The notes: generated from the letters alone by a model not told the origin. A stretch of DNA of 64,000 bases from Tetracentron sinense (GCA_015143295.1 CM026559.1:18056826-18120825); one strand, 5' to 3'. Positions 11,445 through 22,633 are shown, counted from the stretch's first letter. Numbers and translations are program-made.

Positions 11445-12074
11445 AGGCCTATTTATTATTATTTTTTTTGGAGAAAGGAATGTCGCATGTTTAACATTCT
11501 CACTATACTTTGTTCTTATATCACTAGTTATATTTTAGAGAAGAAGAAATGATATTATTTGTATTAAACCTTTCAGAATTTCAGAAAAGTAATTAGATTT
11601 ATGTTTCAGGATGAACCAAACATGATTTTTTTGGACATAATCGATTATATACAAATAATCGATTATAGACAGAGTGTTATCCAAACAAGATTATTCGTGA
11701 CAGCATTTATTTACGACATCGCTTATTCATGACAACGCTTATGCTATAATCAGTTATGATAGTAATAATCCGAACCAAACAGGCCCCAAGTGTTTGATAA
11801 AATGCTTAAATGACGATTTGAATAAATGAACTTGAATTATGAAAGTATGGATTGAGTTATTATGTTTAAATGTCTACCTTGATCAAATGCCCTACATGTT
11901 ATCTACATTACCTTATGCTTATATTCGAAATGAAAATGTTATACTTATGTGATCCTCTCATCCAAGCATGTCATCATAATTGTCACTATTGGCACGCACA
12001 CGAGCACGCATGTTTGCATGAACTGAGTTTTCAAGATTATGCGCATATAATAAATCAACAAGAAAACATTGCAT

Positions 12075-12424
12075 GTCAAGGAGGTTGGTAGCCCAGGGAG
12101 GTTCGGGTAGTAGCCTCTGGCTCACAAGAAAACTAAAAACACCACATGTCAAGGAGGTTGGTAGCCCAGGGATGTGCGGGTACTAGCCTCTGGCTCACAA
12201 GAAAACTAAACAAGTAAATAAAACAAATATATGTCAAGGAGGTTGGTAGCCCAGAGATGTACGGGTACTATCCTCTAGCTCACAAGAAAACTAAACAAGT
12301 AACTAAAACCAATATATGTCAAGGAGGTTGGTAGCCTAAGGATGTTTGGGTACTAGCCTTTGGCTCACAAGAAAACAATATGTCAAGGAGGTTGGCAGCC
12401 AGTGAGGTTCGAGTGCTAGCCTCT
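12075..12424. repeat. tandem hairpin array of the outer solo LTR, left part
   Basis: Five to six units of about 50-70 bp with the frame TGTCAAGGAGGTTGGTAGCC..GGTACTAGCCTCTGGCTCAC. GAGGTTGGTA pairs with the later TACTAGCCTC (GU pairs allowed), so each unit can fold as a hairpin. The array was cut by the inner gypsy insertion and continues at 22555-22633. Confidence 0.8.
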
Positions 12425-12713
12425 TGTCACGCCCCAAAATATCCCCTAGGAGTTTAGGGATATTTTAGATGTGACACTTCATACCTGCCAAACCATCCGG
12501 TAATGCACAAGATAAACACAGTACTAAACAATGATAATCAGAGCGCGGAAGCTAAACATAATTTACGGAAGCGAAAACTAAAATTTTCTTTTCTTTATAA
12601 TGATCCAAAATGTAGTATTCCAAGTTAACATAAATACAAAACATGCCTAAGTCTAAGGTGGACAGGCCCACCTATCAAAATATCAAAATACATAAGACCC
12701 AACACTTTCTCGA

Positions 12714-12869
12714 TCAATAGTCACCCCCGTGGGGCCAATGGTCTAAGTCTCTCGCCTCCGCCTGAGGCTCGACTACTAGATCCTCATAAGGTTCTTCCTC
12801 CCCGTAGTCCTCCTCTATCCAAGGACCCTGATCACATATGTCAAGAGGAGCTCGCGCACCTGCCGACAT
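12714..12869 (-). CDS. LTR-encoded short frame, MSAG family, 51 aa
   Basis: The product begins MSAGARAPLDICDQGPWIEE and continues acidic to GGDY. The ATG lies 9 bases beyond the stem-loop at 12879-12899. It is homologous to frames at 36010-36165 (separate insertion), 34872 and 22920. Compared with 36010-36165 I count nine base differences, seven of them at third positions and silent. The peptide is acidic (many Glu/Asp), with conserved DIC-PxPW[IV]EE-Y. No signal peptide or membrane segment. Function unknown; translation is inferred, not shown. Confidence 0.5.
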   Translation of the reverse strand: MSAGARAPLDICDQGPWIEEDYGEEEPYEDLVVEPQAEARDLDHWPHGGDY

Positions 12870-12878
12870 GAAAGTACG

Positions 12879-12899
12879 GCTGAGCATGGAATACTCAGC
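12879..12899 (-). promoter_or_regulatory. conserved LTR stem-loop (3' LTR copy)
   Basis: GCTGAG, 9-nt loop, CTCAGC: a perfect 6-bp stem. Present at the same place in all six LTR copies examined, always 9-11 bases before the MSAG start codon. Confidence 0.75.
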
Positions 12900-13141
12900 G
12901 AGTACAAGCTACTAGCTAGCCATAACAATAATAACACATGTAATAGTCATACCATGCAAAGCTGTAATAGAAGCATCACGAACTAAACAGTATTTGACAT
13001 GGTACAATACAATCATTTAAGAGTGTGTGCATGAATGCAAAAACACCGATAAAACCCAAGCTTGAAACCCATGTCCTGTCTCGATATGCCTCGTAGAAAT
13101 CATGTATGCGTGCATGCATGAATGCATGATCATCATCTTGT

Positions 13142-13500
13142 AACTTGTGAGCCAGAGGCTAGCATCCAAATCTCCCTGGGCTGCCAACCTCCTTGATATG
13201 CAATGCACTTGTGAGCCAGAGGTTAGTACCCGAATGTCCCTGGGCTACCAACCTCCTTGATATGCAATGTTTGGTTTTCTTGTGAGCCAGAGGCTAGTAC
13301 CCGAATCTCCCTGGGCTACCAACCTCCTTGACAATAGGTGATTTTTATTACTTGTTTAGTTTTCTTGTGAGCCAGAGGCTAGTACCCAAATTTTCCCTGG
13401 GCTACCAACCTCCTTGACAATAGGTGTTTTAGGGGTTTTCTTGTGAGCCAGAGGCTAGTACCCGAATTCTCCCTGGGCTACCAACCTCCTTGACATGCAA
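13142..13500. repeat. tandem hairpin array in the 3' LTR
   Basis: Five units of about 60-75 bp of the type TTGTGAGCCAGAGGCTAGTACCC..CCTGGGCTACCAACCTCCTTGA (this is the antisense reading). GAGGCTAGTA pairs with TACCAACCTC. Confidence 0.85.
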
Positions 13501-14484
13501 TATTTTATTGTTGTTATTATTAGATGCATATGCTCTCGAAAAACTCGATCATGTGTGCATGCGTGCTCATGTGCGTGCCAATAGTGACAAACGTGGGAAT
13601 GCGGGTGACAAGAGAGATATGGCATTACATTTCATTCCATGATGTGAACATAGGTAACTTAAGTAATTTCCATAACATTTGATCAATTTATCATTTATAA
13701 GAACGCATGCATAAAACCCATTTCCATATTCTTCATTTAAACCATTTATTCATAGTTTAGGTATTTTGTCAAACACATAGTATGCTATTTTCCTTCATGG
13801 TTCATTTCCATCCTTTTAGTGCATATTTTACATTCAATCACACAAAGGTAAGTTTATTATTTGTGTAATGCCCATCCTCCATTATCCAATCCACAACCCA
13901 CACATACCATACATCACCCATTCGGCATCCAATCGCCACTTCCAATATCCATCCAAGCATCCATACCATTTCTTTATCTTGTTTATATTTATTAGGGATG
14001 ATACATTTCACAAGAAAGCAACCATAATAGCATAAATCACATTTCATAAGGAAAAACCTAGATTATTGCTAGGGAAAGTTAGGAGGGTGTACTAACCTTA
14101 GATCAAGGCTTGATCTTGAAAAAACCTTGAAATAGAAGCTCTATTTGGAAGGAGGAAGCCTTTGCTTAAAGGGGACTTGAGTTGGGGAAGAAACCCCTTT
14201 CAAAAACGTGAGTGAGTGCTGCCCTAGCTTGGAGAATGCACCCCACCCGAGCTTGAGCCTTGAACTTGAAGCAATCCAAGTTGAGGATGGTCTAGGGTTC
14301 TTAAACCCCCTTTGATTTCTCCTAAAAAACAAAACCCTAGGTTAGAGTCTCTTCTCCTCTCTCAAACTCTCAAAATCTCATAAGTATGGTAAATGAATCC
14401 CTAAGGCTCGTGCAAGCCTTAAGAAGAAAGGGTTTAACCCCCAAAAGATGAAAAAGCCCTTAATGAAATTTCTGCAAAAAAAAC

Positions 14485-14680
14485 GCGAAGACCGAGCGAT
14501 CGTTGGTTATGACTGATCGATCGTTGCCTACCGAGCGATCGGTGTTATTGACTGATCGACCGGTCAAAAACTCACTCTCTGGAAAATTTCCCCATACAAA
14601 TTTTTTGACCAGTCGATAGCCTCCGATCGATCGGTTTTGGACCGATGGATCGCTCCGTGGACCGAGCGATCGGTGCTCTG
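14485..14680. repeat. GATCGATC palindrome array in the 3' LTR
   Basis: Several ACCGAGCGATCGGT, CCGATCGATCGGT and related words within 200 bp, near the LTR's 5' end in sense orientation. Confidence 0.85.
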
Positions 14681-14887
14681 CTGGTCCCGACTGTTTTGGC
14701 CATATCTTTTGACTCGTTCGTCCGATTTCGACGATTCAACTTGCGTTGGATTTGTCTCTCGAAAACGCACATTTCTGATGTTTCAGAATTTCCATTTTCT
14801 CCCCTATTTATTAATTAGACTACGCGGAAGGCCATTCAACTACGAAATACTTATTCATTTAAAGATGGAAAAGTCTGGGGTGCTACA

Positions 14888-14900
14888 TTCTCCCCCCCTT
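14888..14900 (-). other. polypurine tract of the gypsy element
   Basis: Read on the minus strand: AAGGGGGGGAGAA, directly next to the 3' LTR. This is the expected primer for plus-strand DNA synthesis. Confidence 0.9.
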
Positions 14901-14979
14901 ACAAAAATTTCGTCCCCGAAATTTGGACGATACATACATGCACAAAATCAAAACAAATTTATAAGCCATATGCACAAGT

Positions 14980-17952
14980 CTATTCAAACAACTCGGGATA
15001 CTTTGCTTTGACTTCGGCTTCACGCTCCCACGTGGCTTCTTCTCGTGCATGATGTTGCCATTGCACGAGGACTAGCGGAATAGTCTTGTTGCGAAGTACT
15101 TGGTCTCTTCGATCCAAAATATGAGCCGGCTTCTCAACCAAAGTGAGGTCCTCTCGAATCTCAACCGGATCAAGCTCGATGACGTGAGAAGGATCTGGGA
15201 TGTACTTCCGAAGCATGGAGATATGAAACACATCGTGGACCGCCGCCATGTGAGCGGGCAAAGCAACACGGTAAGCAACTTCACTGACTCGAGTAATGAT
15301 CTCGAACGAACCCACATATCTCGGGCTAAGCTTGCCTCTCTTCCCGAATCGCATAACACCCTTGGTTGGTGAAATCCTTACAAATACAAAATCACCGACT
15401 CGGAATTCAAGATCCTTCCTTCGATTGTCGGCATAGCTTTTCTGCCTATCTTGGGCGGTCTTTAACCTCTCCCGGATAAGCTTGACCCTATCCGCGGTTC
15501 GTTTAATCAACTCGGGGCCCAAAATCTTTCTTTCTCCAACTTCATCCCAATACAAAGGGGATCTACAACTTCTTCCGTACAAGGCTTCAAAAGGTACCAT
15601 TTGTATGCTTGCTTGATAACTGTTATTGTAGGCGAATTCCACCAAAGGTAGGTGATCCTCCCAACTTCCTTTAAAATCCAACATACAAGCTTGGAGCATG
15701 TCTTCTATCACCTGATTCACCCTCTCGGTCTGCCCATCCGTCTATGGATGGAAGGCCGTGCTAAAGTCTAACCGGGAACCCATGGCACTCTGAAAGCTTT
15801 TCCAAAACCTGGAGGTAAATCTAGGGTCCCGATCTGAGACAATGCTCACGGGCACCCCGTGCAACCGAACTATTTCTTTGATATACAATGCAGCCAACTG
15901 ATTTGAGTTGAATGTAGTCCGGTACGGTAAGAAATGGGCGGACTTCGTGAGTCTGTCGACCACGACCCATATAGCATCACAGTTTCTAGTCGTCTTCGGC
16001 AACCCCACAATGAAGTCCATAGAGATATGTTCCCATTTCCACTCGGGAATAGGGAGAGACTGCAAAAGACCCGCCGGTCTCAAATGCTCCGCTTTCACAT
16101 GTTGGCACACCAAACACCGTGCCACATACTCCGCAACCTCCCTCTTCATGTTTCGCCACCAAAAGTGACTCTTGAGGTTCCGGTACATCTTCGTACCCCC
16201 AGGATGCACTGTGTAATTTGAACGGTGAGCCTCATCCATGATCTCTCTCCAAAGGTCTGCATTGGCTGGGACACAAAGTCTTCCCTTGAATGTAATAGCA
16301 CCCCGGCTATTGAGAGAGAAGTCTGTACTACCCTTGACAATTTCCTTGTCCCGAAAAGCCAACAAGTCAGCATCCGTGGCCTGGTACTCCTGGATCAAAT
16401 CTATAAGGTACAGTCGAACCGTAACATTTGCCAAAACAGGACTACGGACAGAATCATTCACACTGATGTCCAGATTTGCCAAATCGTCTAACAGTCTCCA
16501 TTCCCGCACCAACATGTGAGCCAACAACCCCGATGGTTTCCTACTCAAAGCGTCTGCCACCACATTTGCTTTTCCCGGGTGATATTGGATCGTGTACTCA
16601 TAGTCTTTTAAGAACTCAATCCAACGCCGTTGTCGCAAATTGAGCTCTTTTTGGGAAAAGAGGTACTTGAGGCTCTTGTGGTCCGTGTACACATAGAACT
16701 CCACCCTGTACAGATAATGTCGCCAAATTTTGAGTGCAAACACGACCGCCGCAAGCTCCAAGTCGTGAGTGGGGTAGTTCTTTTCATGCTCTTTCAACTG
16801 CCTTGATGCATAGGCAATGACTTTCTTGTGTTGCATTAGGACACACCCGAGTCCGACGTGCGAGGCATCACTATACACCTTATACCCAAAAGGTCCAGAT
16901 GGCACAGTAAGGACAGGGGCTGTGGTGAGGCGTTTCTTCAACTCTTGGAAACTTACTTCACATCGGTCACTCCAACTGAACTTTGTATTTTTCCTTGTCA
17001 AGTAGGTGAGAGGTGTAGCCAAACTGGAGAATCCCTCCACAAATCTCCGGTAGTAGCCTGCCAATCCGAGGAAACTACGTATCTCCGTGACGCTCTTGGG
17101 CCTCTCCCAACTCATGACTGCCTCAACCTTGGCTAGATCTACAGAAATGCCCTCGGCCGACACCACGTGTCCAAGAAATGCGACCTTCTCTAACCAGAAC
17201 TCGCACTTACTCAATTTGGCATATAGCCTATGCTCTCTCAACATCTCCAGAGTAAGGCGGAGGTCTCGTGCATGATCTTCCCGTGTCTGGGAATACACCA
17301 AAATGTCATCAATAAATACAATCACGCATCGATCCAAGTAAGATCGGAACACCCGGTTCATCAAATCCATGAATGCCGCCGGTGCATTTGTCAACCCAAA
17401 AGGCATGACAAGGAACTCGTAATGCCCATACCGAGTCCTGAAAGCCGTCTTCAGAACATCTTCCGCCTTGATCCTTAATTGATGATACCCCGATCTAAGA
17501 TCAATTTTGGAGAAGAATCTCGCTCCCTTCAGTTGGTCGAACAAGTCATCGATCCTTGGCAAGGGATAACGATTCTTGATAGTTACCTTGTTCAACTGAC
17601 GGTAGTCTATACACATTCTCATCGACCCGTCTTTCTTCTTTACAAAAAGGACCGGAGCTCCCCACGGTGACACACTTGGTTGGATGAAACCAAGTTGTTG
17701 TAACTCCTCAATTTGCTTCTTCAATTCTTTAAGCTCTATCGGGGCCATTCTATATGGGGCTCTTGAAATCAGAGCGGTGCCCGGAGTAAGCTCTATAGCG
17801 AACTCAATCTCCCGATTCGGAGGTAACCCGGGAAGTTCCTCCGGAAACACGTCCAAGAACTCATTCACGACCGGAATGGCCGAGGAGTTTTGTGCTTCTG
17901 GGTTTGCTATACTCAAGGCTGCGAGGCGAGCAATGTCCCTCTCTCTTAATCC
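14980..17952 (-). pseudogene. gypsy pol: reverse transcriptase, RNase H, integrase, chromodomain
   Basis: Continuous with the protease frame but for stops. [32 protein letters not shown], catalytic FIDDILVYS. RNase [16 protein letters not shown] and TDHKSLKYL. Integrase: H-H-C-C zinc site ([16 protein letters not shown]), DDE residues in SMDFIVGLP and SDRDPRF, then TDGQTERVN. A C-terminal chromodomain follows (ILDRRDQVLRNKTIPLVLVQ..EATWEREAEVKAKYPELF). A TAG at 15742-15744, just after FSTAFHP, separates the integrase's second D from its E. The chromodomain is thought to direct integration to heterochromatin in this group. Confidence 0.95.
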
Positions 17953-18311
17953 TCAGAAGTGAAAAGGCTTACCCCCTTCCGGCTTGAAATTCACCATCTT
18001 TTCAAAACACGCAACATTCCCGTGATGGTTTGACAACCAATCCATCCCTAAGATGACATCAAAATCCAAGTCTTGAAAAGCTAGGACGATGAGATCGGCT
18101 AACAGTTCATTCTCCCCCACTTGAACCACACTATCCCTGAATATCTTGTCCGTATCAACTGACTTGCCGAGTGGAGTTGCAATGGTCAACTCCCGCTCTA
18201 ACGGAGTAGACTCAGTCAAAAATCCATTTGCGAAACTAGGTGACACAAAGGAGTGAGTGGATCCTGTGTCGATCAACACACGGGTGAGACACTCGTTCAC
18301 TAATAAAGCGC
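17953..18311 (-). pseudogene. gypsy aspartic protease (exon 2 of gag-pro-pol)
   Basis: Active-site block VLIDTGSTHSFVSPSFA and the later DVILGMDWLSNHHGNV are typical of chromovirus protease. There is no ATG; the frame opens directly at the splice acceptor (18312), reading ..GALLVNECLTRVLIDTG after splicing. It ends in TGA at 17953-17955; the same frame then continues [20 protein letters not shown] into RT, so the stop is probably CGA to TGA. Confidence 0.9.
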
Positions 18312-18447
18312 CTGTGCGATTAAGTAACTACTATTATTAGATCTCAAACAATCACAAGCATCATACATAGAATAACCCTTAGTATAAATAATCACATAAT
18401 AAACCATATAAATTTTACACAACTTAGACTCTAGAATTTTTGCGTAC
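18312..18447 (-). other. spliceosomal-type intron between gag and protease
   Basis: 136 bp, AT-rich, donor GCAAG|GTACGC and acceptor ATCGCACAG|GCGCT on the minus strand. Removing it joins ..ASDDVVQ-G-ALLVNECLTRV without loss or gain of a base: a split Gly codon G|GC. Left in, the frame reads GTQKF and stops at TAG 18431-18433. A branch-like CTTAAT lies about 12-17 bases before the acceptor. Splicing itself is inference. Confidence 0.75.
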
Positions 18448-19684
18448 CTTGCACGACATCGTCGGATGCACGTGCGTCTCTCTCCGATAGGGCGAAGAAT
18501 CAGCCCTGGGTGGCTGGGCGAGGAGGTCGGGTAGACTGTGAGGCCCTCGAAGCCTGAGAAGAGCTAGGCTGAGATGTCTGCCTAATCGGGGGCCTGCTCC
18601 CCGAAGACTGAGCTGGCAATTGACGTCGGGGACAATCTCTAACCATGTGACCATGGTCACCACAATGGAAGCAACTTCCTGAAACCCTCCGGCATTCTCC
18701 TACTGGATGCCTCATTCCACGAAGAGTGCAGACCTCATGTGAATAGAGGGAAGGAGCATATCCCGTAACCTGAGTAACCGCGGGGCGAGCAGCATATGAG
18801 GTAGCCGGGCGAAAAGCTGGTGGAGCAAAAGAGCGAGGGGCCTGTGGTGCCGAATACATCCTCTGTGACTAAGCCAACCCTGTGGACTGATACAAGCTAG
18901 TCCTTGCTCTTTTCTCCCCTGAACTACTTGACTGTCCTTTCTCCATTCCTCTTCTCTTAAAGAACTCTTCGGAATTCGACTCGGCCAACAATGCCTTGTC
19001 CACAACTTCTGAATATGTCTCATGTCGGAACATTGAGACACGATCCTTGAGGTAGGCCTTCAACCCCCTCTCGAATTTCTGGGCCTTCATAGCCTCGGTA
19101 GCTATCATGTGTGGAGCAAATCGAGATAGCTCTGAAAATTTGGCTTCATAAGCCGCTACGGACATATTACCTTGCTCCAAGGTAATAAATTCCACTTCCA
19201 TCTTCTCTCTCATTCCGATCGGAAAGTATTTCTTGTTGAAAGCTTCCAAGAATTCCTCCCAAGTCCAATCTTGACCTTGGCGGGTCAACTCTCGGGTCCG
19301 AAGTGCTGATTTCCACCAATGGTCGGCCTCTCCTTTAAGCATAAAGGCGGCCCAAGTGACCTTTTCCACTTCCGTAGGTGCCAATACCGAGAATATCTTC
19401 TCGAGTTGCCGAATCCAACCCTCGGCGACAAGTGGATCAATGCTTCCACAAAAAGTTGGAGGCCTCATCCTCCGAAAAGTTTCTATCCCGGATTGGGCTC
19501 ACTTAGGAGGAGCCGGTATAAGTGCCGCATTAGGCGGAGTGGCCGGTTGCCTTGCCGCCAATATAGGCCAAGTCTCGGCTATGGATGCGAATGCTTGGGC
19601 AAAGTTGGGTTGATCATCACCCGATGGAGCATCACCTCCATTACCCCTCGTGTTGTACCCGCGACCCCGGGTATTGCGTCTCAT
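18431..19684 (-). pseudogene. gypsy gag (capsid and nucleocapsid), three nonsense codons
   Basis: Starts at ATG 19684 (MRRNTRGRGYNTRG). The retrotransposon-gag domain is clear (WIRQLEKIFSVL, KGEADHWWKSAL, EEFLEAFNKKYFPIGMREK, EQGNMSVAAYEAKFSELSRF), followed by a CCHC zinc knuckle (CFHCGDHGHMVRDC). In-frame stops: TGA 19499-19501, TAG 18869-18871, TGA 18500-18502. The frame resumes after each (FFALSERDARASDDVVQG), and each stop fits a C-to-T change in CGA or CAG. Unspliced RNA would end gag at 18431. Confidence 0.92.
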
Positions 19685-19989
19685 GATTTCTCCTGAGAAT
19701 GACAATACAACATGAGTCTAACTTGGATACGCATTTAGTACAAATTTCGCAATTCACTCAATACATATTCATCAAGCATATTTAATAAGTACAACACAAA
19801 TAATGTACACATGGTATATAACACAATAGCATAACATACAATCCGTGTTCCTAGCGTAGGACTCTATGTTCGGTTGAAGTTCAACCCATTTTGACTAAGA
19901 TTAACTTGTTAGTCTATACTTGGAATACAACTCTCTAAGGTGATTCTAATACCTTGTTCAATCATCCAAGTGACCCTAGGGGCTCTAAT

Positions 19990-20008
19990 GCCTAGAGCTC
20001 TGATACCA
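19990..20008 (-). other. primer-binding site, initiator tRNA-Met type
   Basis: Minus strand TGGTATCAGAGCTCTAGGC, four bases inside the 5' LTR. The first 12 bases match the standard plant initiator-Met primer site. Confidence 0.9.
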
Positions 20009-20301
20009 CCTCTATCACGCCCCAAAATACCCCCTACGAGTTTAGGGATATTTTCGATGTGACACTTCGTACCTGCCAAACCATCCTGTAATGCACAAGA
20101 TAAACACAGTACTAAACAATGATAATCAGAGCGCAGAAGCTAAACATAATTTACGGAAGCGAAAACTAAATTTTTCTTTTCTTTATAATGATCCAAAATA
20201 TAGTATTCCAAGTTAACATAAATACAAAACACGCCTAAGTCTAAGGTGGACAGGCCCACCTATCAAAATATCAAAATACATAAGACCCAACACTTTCTCG
20301 A

Positions 20302-20457
20302 TCAATAGTCACCCCCGTGGGGCCAATGGTCTAAGTCTCTCGCCTCCGCCTGAGGCTCGAGTACTAGATCCTCATACGGTTCTTCCTCCCCGTAGTCCAC
20401 CTCTATCCAAGGACCCTGATCACATATGTCAAGAGGGGCTCGCGCACCTGCCGACAT
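20302..20457 (-). CDS. LTR-encoded short frame, MSAG family, 51 aa (5' LTR copy)
   Basis: Same product as in the other LTR of this element with small differences (for example EVDYGEE for EEDYGEE). Being in the 5' LTR, it would be the copy present at the head of the element's own transcript if the start site lies upstream. Confidence 0.5.
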   Translation of the reverse strand: MSAGARAPLDICDQGPWIEVDYGEEEPYEDLVLEPQAEARDLDHWPHGGDY

Positions 20458-20466
20458 GAAAGTACG

Positions 20467-20487
20467 GCTGAGCATGGAATACTCAGC
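20467..20487 (-). promoter_or_regulatory. conserved LTR stem-loop (5' LTR copy)
   Basis: Same 6-bp stem and 9-nt loop as at 12879-12899. Confidence 0.75.
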
Positions 20488-20729
20488 GAGTACAAGCTAC
20501 TAGCTAGCCATAACAATAATAACACACGTAATAGTCATACCATGCAAAGCAGTAATAGAAGCATCACAAACTAAACAGTATTTGACATGGTACAATACAA
20601 TCATTTAAGAGTGTGTGCATGAATGCAAAAACACCGATAAAACCCAAGCTTGAAACCCATGTCCTGTCTCGATATGCCTCGTAGAAATCATGTATGCGTG
20701 CATGCATGAATGCATGATCATCATCTTGT

Positions 20730-21088
20730 AACTTGTGAGCCAGAGGCTAGCATCCAAATCTCCCTGGGCTGCCAACCTCCTTGATATGCAATGCACTTGT
20801 GAGCCAGAGGTTAGTACCTGAATGTCCCTGGGCTACCAACCTCCTTGATATGCAATGTTTGGTTTTCTTGTGAGCCAGAGGCTAGTACCCGAATCTCCCT
20901 GGGCTACCAACCTCCTTGACAATAGGTGATTTTTATTACTTGTTTAGTTTTCTTGTGAGCCAGAGGCTAGTACCCAAATTTTCCCTGGGCTACCAACCTC
21001 CTTGACAATAGGTGTTTTAGGGGTTTTCTTGTGAGCCAGAGGCTAGTACCCGAATTCTCCCTGGGCTACCAACCTCCTTGACATGCAA
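20730..21088. repeat. tandem hairpin array in the 5' LTR
   Basis: Five units matching those at 13142-13500 almost base for base. Confidence 0.85.
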
Positions 21089-22079
21089 TATTTTATTGTT
21101 GTTATTATTAGATGCATATGCTCTCGAAAAACTCGATCATGTGTGCATGCGTGCTCATGTGCGTGCCAATAGTGACAAACGTGGGAATGCGGGTGACAAG
21201 AGAGATATGGCATTACATTTCATTCCATGATGTGAACATAGGTAACTTAAGTAATTTCCATAACATTTGATCAATTTATCATTTATAAGAACGCATGCAT
21301 AAAACCCATTTCCATATTCTTCATTTAAACCATTTATTCATAGTTTAGGTATTTTGTCAAACACATAGTATGCTATTTTCCTTCATGGTTCATTTCCATC
21401 CTTTTGGTGCATATTTTACATTCAATCACACAAAGATAAGTTTATTATTTGTGCAATGCCCATCCTCCATTATCCAATCCACAACCCACACATACCATAC
21501 ATCACCCATTCGACATCCAATCGCCACATCCAATATCCATCCAAGCATCCATACCATTTCTTTATCTTGTTTATATTTATTAGGGATGATACATTTCACA
21601 AGAAAGCAACCATAATAGCATAAATCACATTTCATAAGAAAAAACCTAGATTATTGCTAGGGAAAGTTAGTAGGGTGTACTAACCTTAGATCAAGGCTTG
21701 ATCTTGAAGAAACCTTGAAATAGAAGCTCTATTTGGAAGGAGGAAGCCTTTGCTTGAAGGAGACTTGAGTTGGGGAAGAAACCCCTTTCAAAAACGTGAG
21801 TGAGTGCTGCCCTAGCTTGGAGAATGCACCCCACCCGAGCTTGAGCCTTGAACTTGAAGCAATCCAAGTTGAGGATGGTCTAGGGTTCTTAAACCCCCTT
21901 TGATTTCTCCTCAAAAACAAAACCCTAGGTTAAAGTCTCTTCTCCTCTCTCAAACTCTCAAAATCTCATAAGTATGGTAAATGAATCCCTAAGGCTCGTG
22001 CAAGCCTTAAGAAGAAAGGGTTTAACCCCCAAAAGACGAAAAAGCCCTTAATGAAATTTCTGCAAAAAAAAAATGCGAA

Positions 22080-22340
22080 GACCGAGCGATCGTTGGTTAT
22101 GACCGATTGATCGGTTGCCTACCGAGCGATCGGTGTTATTGACCGATCGACCGGTCAAAAACTCACTCTCTGGAAAATTTCCCCATACAAATTTTTCGAC
22201 CAGTCGATAGCCTCCGATCGATCGGTCAAAAACTCACTCTCTGGAAAATTTCCCCATACAAATTTTTCGACCAGTCGATAGCCTCCGATCGATCGGTTTT
22301 GGACCGATGGATCGCTCCGTGGACCGAGCGATCGGTGCTC
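22080..22340. repeat. GATCGATC palindrome array in the 5' LTR with 71-bp duplication
   Basis: Contains ACCGAGCGATCGGT and CCGATCGATCGGT words. The stretch from CGGTCAAAAACTCACTC to CCGATCGATCGG occurs twice here (starts 22152 and 22223) and once in the other LTR. Confidence 0.85.
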
Positions 22341-22554
22341 TGCTGGTCCCGACTGTTTTGGCCATATCTTTTGACTCGTTCGTCCGATTTCGACGATTCA
22401 ACTTGCGTTGGATTCGTCTCTTGAAAACGCACATTTTTGACATTTCGGAATTTCCAATTTCTCACCTATTTATTAATTAGACTACGCGGAAGGCCATTCA
22501 ACTACAAAATACTTATTCATTTAAAGATGGAAAAGTCTGGGGTGCTACACCTCT

Positions 22555-22633
22555 GGCTCACAAGTAAATGAAATATGTCAAGGAAGTTGGTAGCCCAAGT
22601 GAAGGGTACTTGCCTCTGGCTCACAAGAAAAGG
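22555..22633. repeat. hairpin array of the outer solo LTR, right part
   Basis: Continuation of the array at 12075-12424 after the gypsy insertion: CTCTGGCTCACAAG, then one more unit. Confidence 0.8.

Larger units (their letters stand above)
7893..11786 (+). mobile_element. PIF/Harbinger DNA transposon, complete but inactivated
   Basis: Terminal inverted repeats: 7893 GGGGTCGTTTGGTTCGGA and, reversed from 11786, GGGCCTGTTTGGTTCGGA; both continue TTATT. Three-base TSD CAA (7890-7892, 11787-11789), as expected for this superfamily, although TWA is more usual. Related LTRs show the empty site (CACACCCCAAGTGTTTG at about 32873). It encodes the two standard proteins: a Myb/SANT-like protein (9421 onward) and a DDE transposase (10236-11444). 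Both are broken. Subterminal sequence is rich in AATAATCG/CGATTATT words. Confidence 0.92.
12425..14887 (-). repeat. 3' LTR of the gypsy element
   Basis: On the minus strand it starts TGTAGCACCCCAGAC and ends TTTTGGGGCGTGACA. It is 2463 bp, nearly identical to the other LTR apart from a 71-bp duplication present only in that one. From the LTR start it contains the GATCGATC palindrome array, the hairpin array, the stem-loop and the MSAG short frame. Confidence 0.93.
12425..22549 (-). mobile_element. full-length Ty3/gypsy chromovirus (Tekay-like), 10.1 kb, TSD CCTCT
   Basis: LTRs at 12425-14887 and 20013-22549, polypurine tract 14888-14900, primer-binding site 19990-20008, and gag-pro-RT-RNase H-integrase-chromodomain in that order on the minus strand. 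CCTCT flanks it (12420-12424, 22550-22554); the target is a unit of the hairpin array of a related LTR. The chromodomain at the end of pol and the domain order place it among chromoviruses; the Tekay label is by resemblance. Five in-frame stops in gag-pol make this copy inactive. Confidence 0.93.
20013..22549 (-). repeat. 5' LTR of the gypsy element
   Basis: 2537 bp. Same layout as the other LTR. It has one extra 71-bp tandem duplication (about 22152-22293) covering part of the palindrome array. Its end reads GTGATA where the other reads GTGACA. Confidence 0.93.

Noticed and set aside
15908..17962. Many plus-strand frames of 60-95 codons across the gypsy pol
   Set aside because: Antisense shadows of RT, RNase H and integrase.
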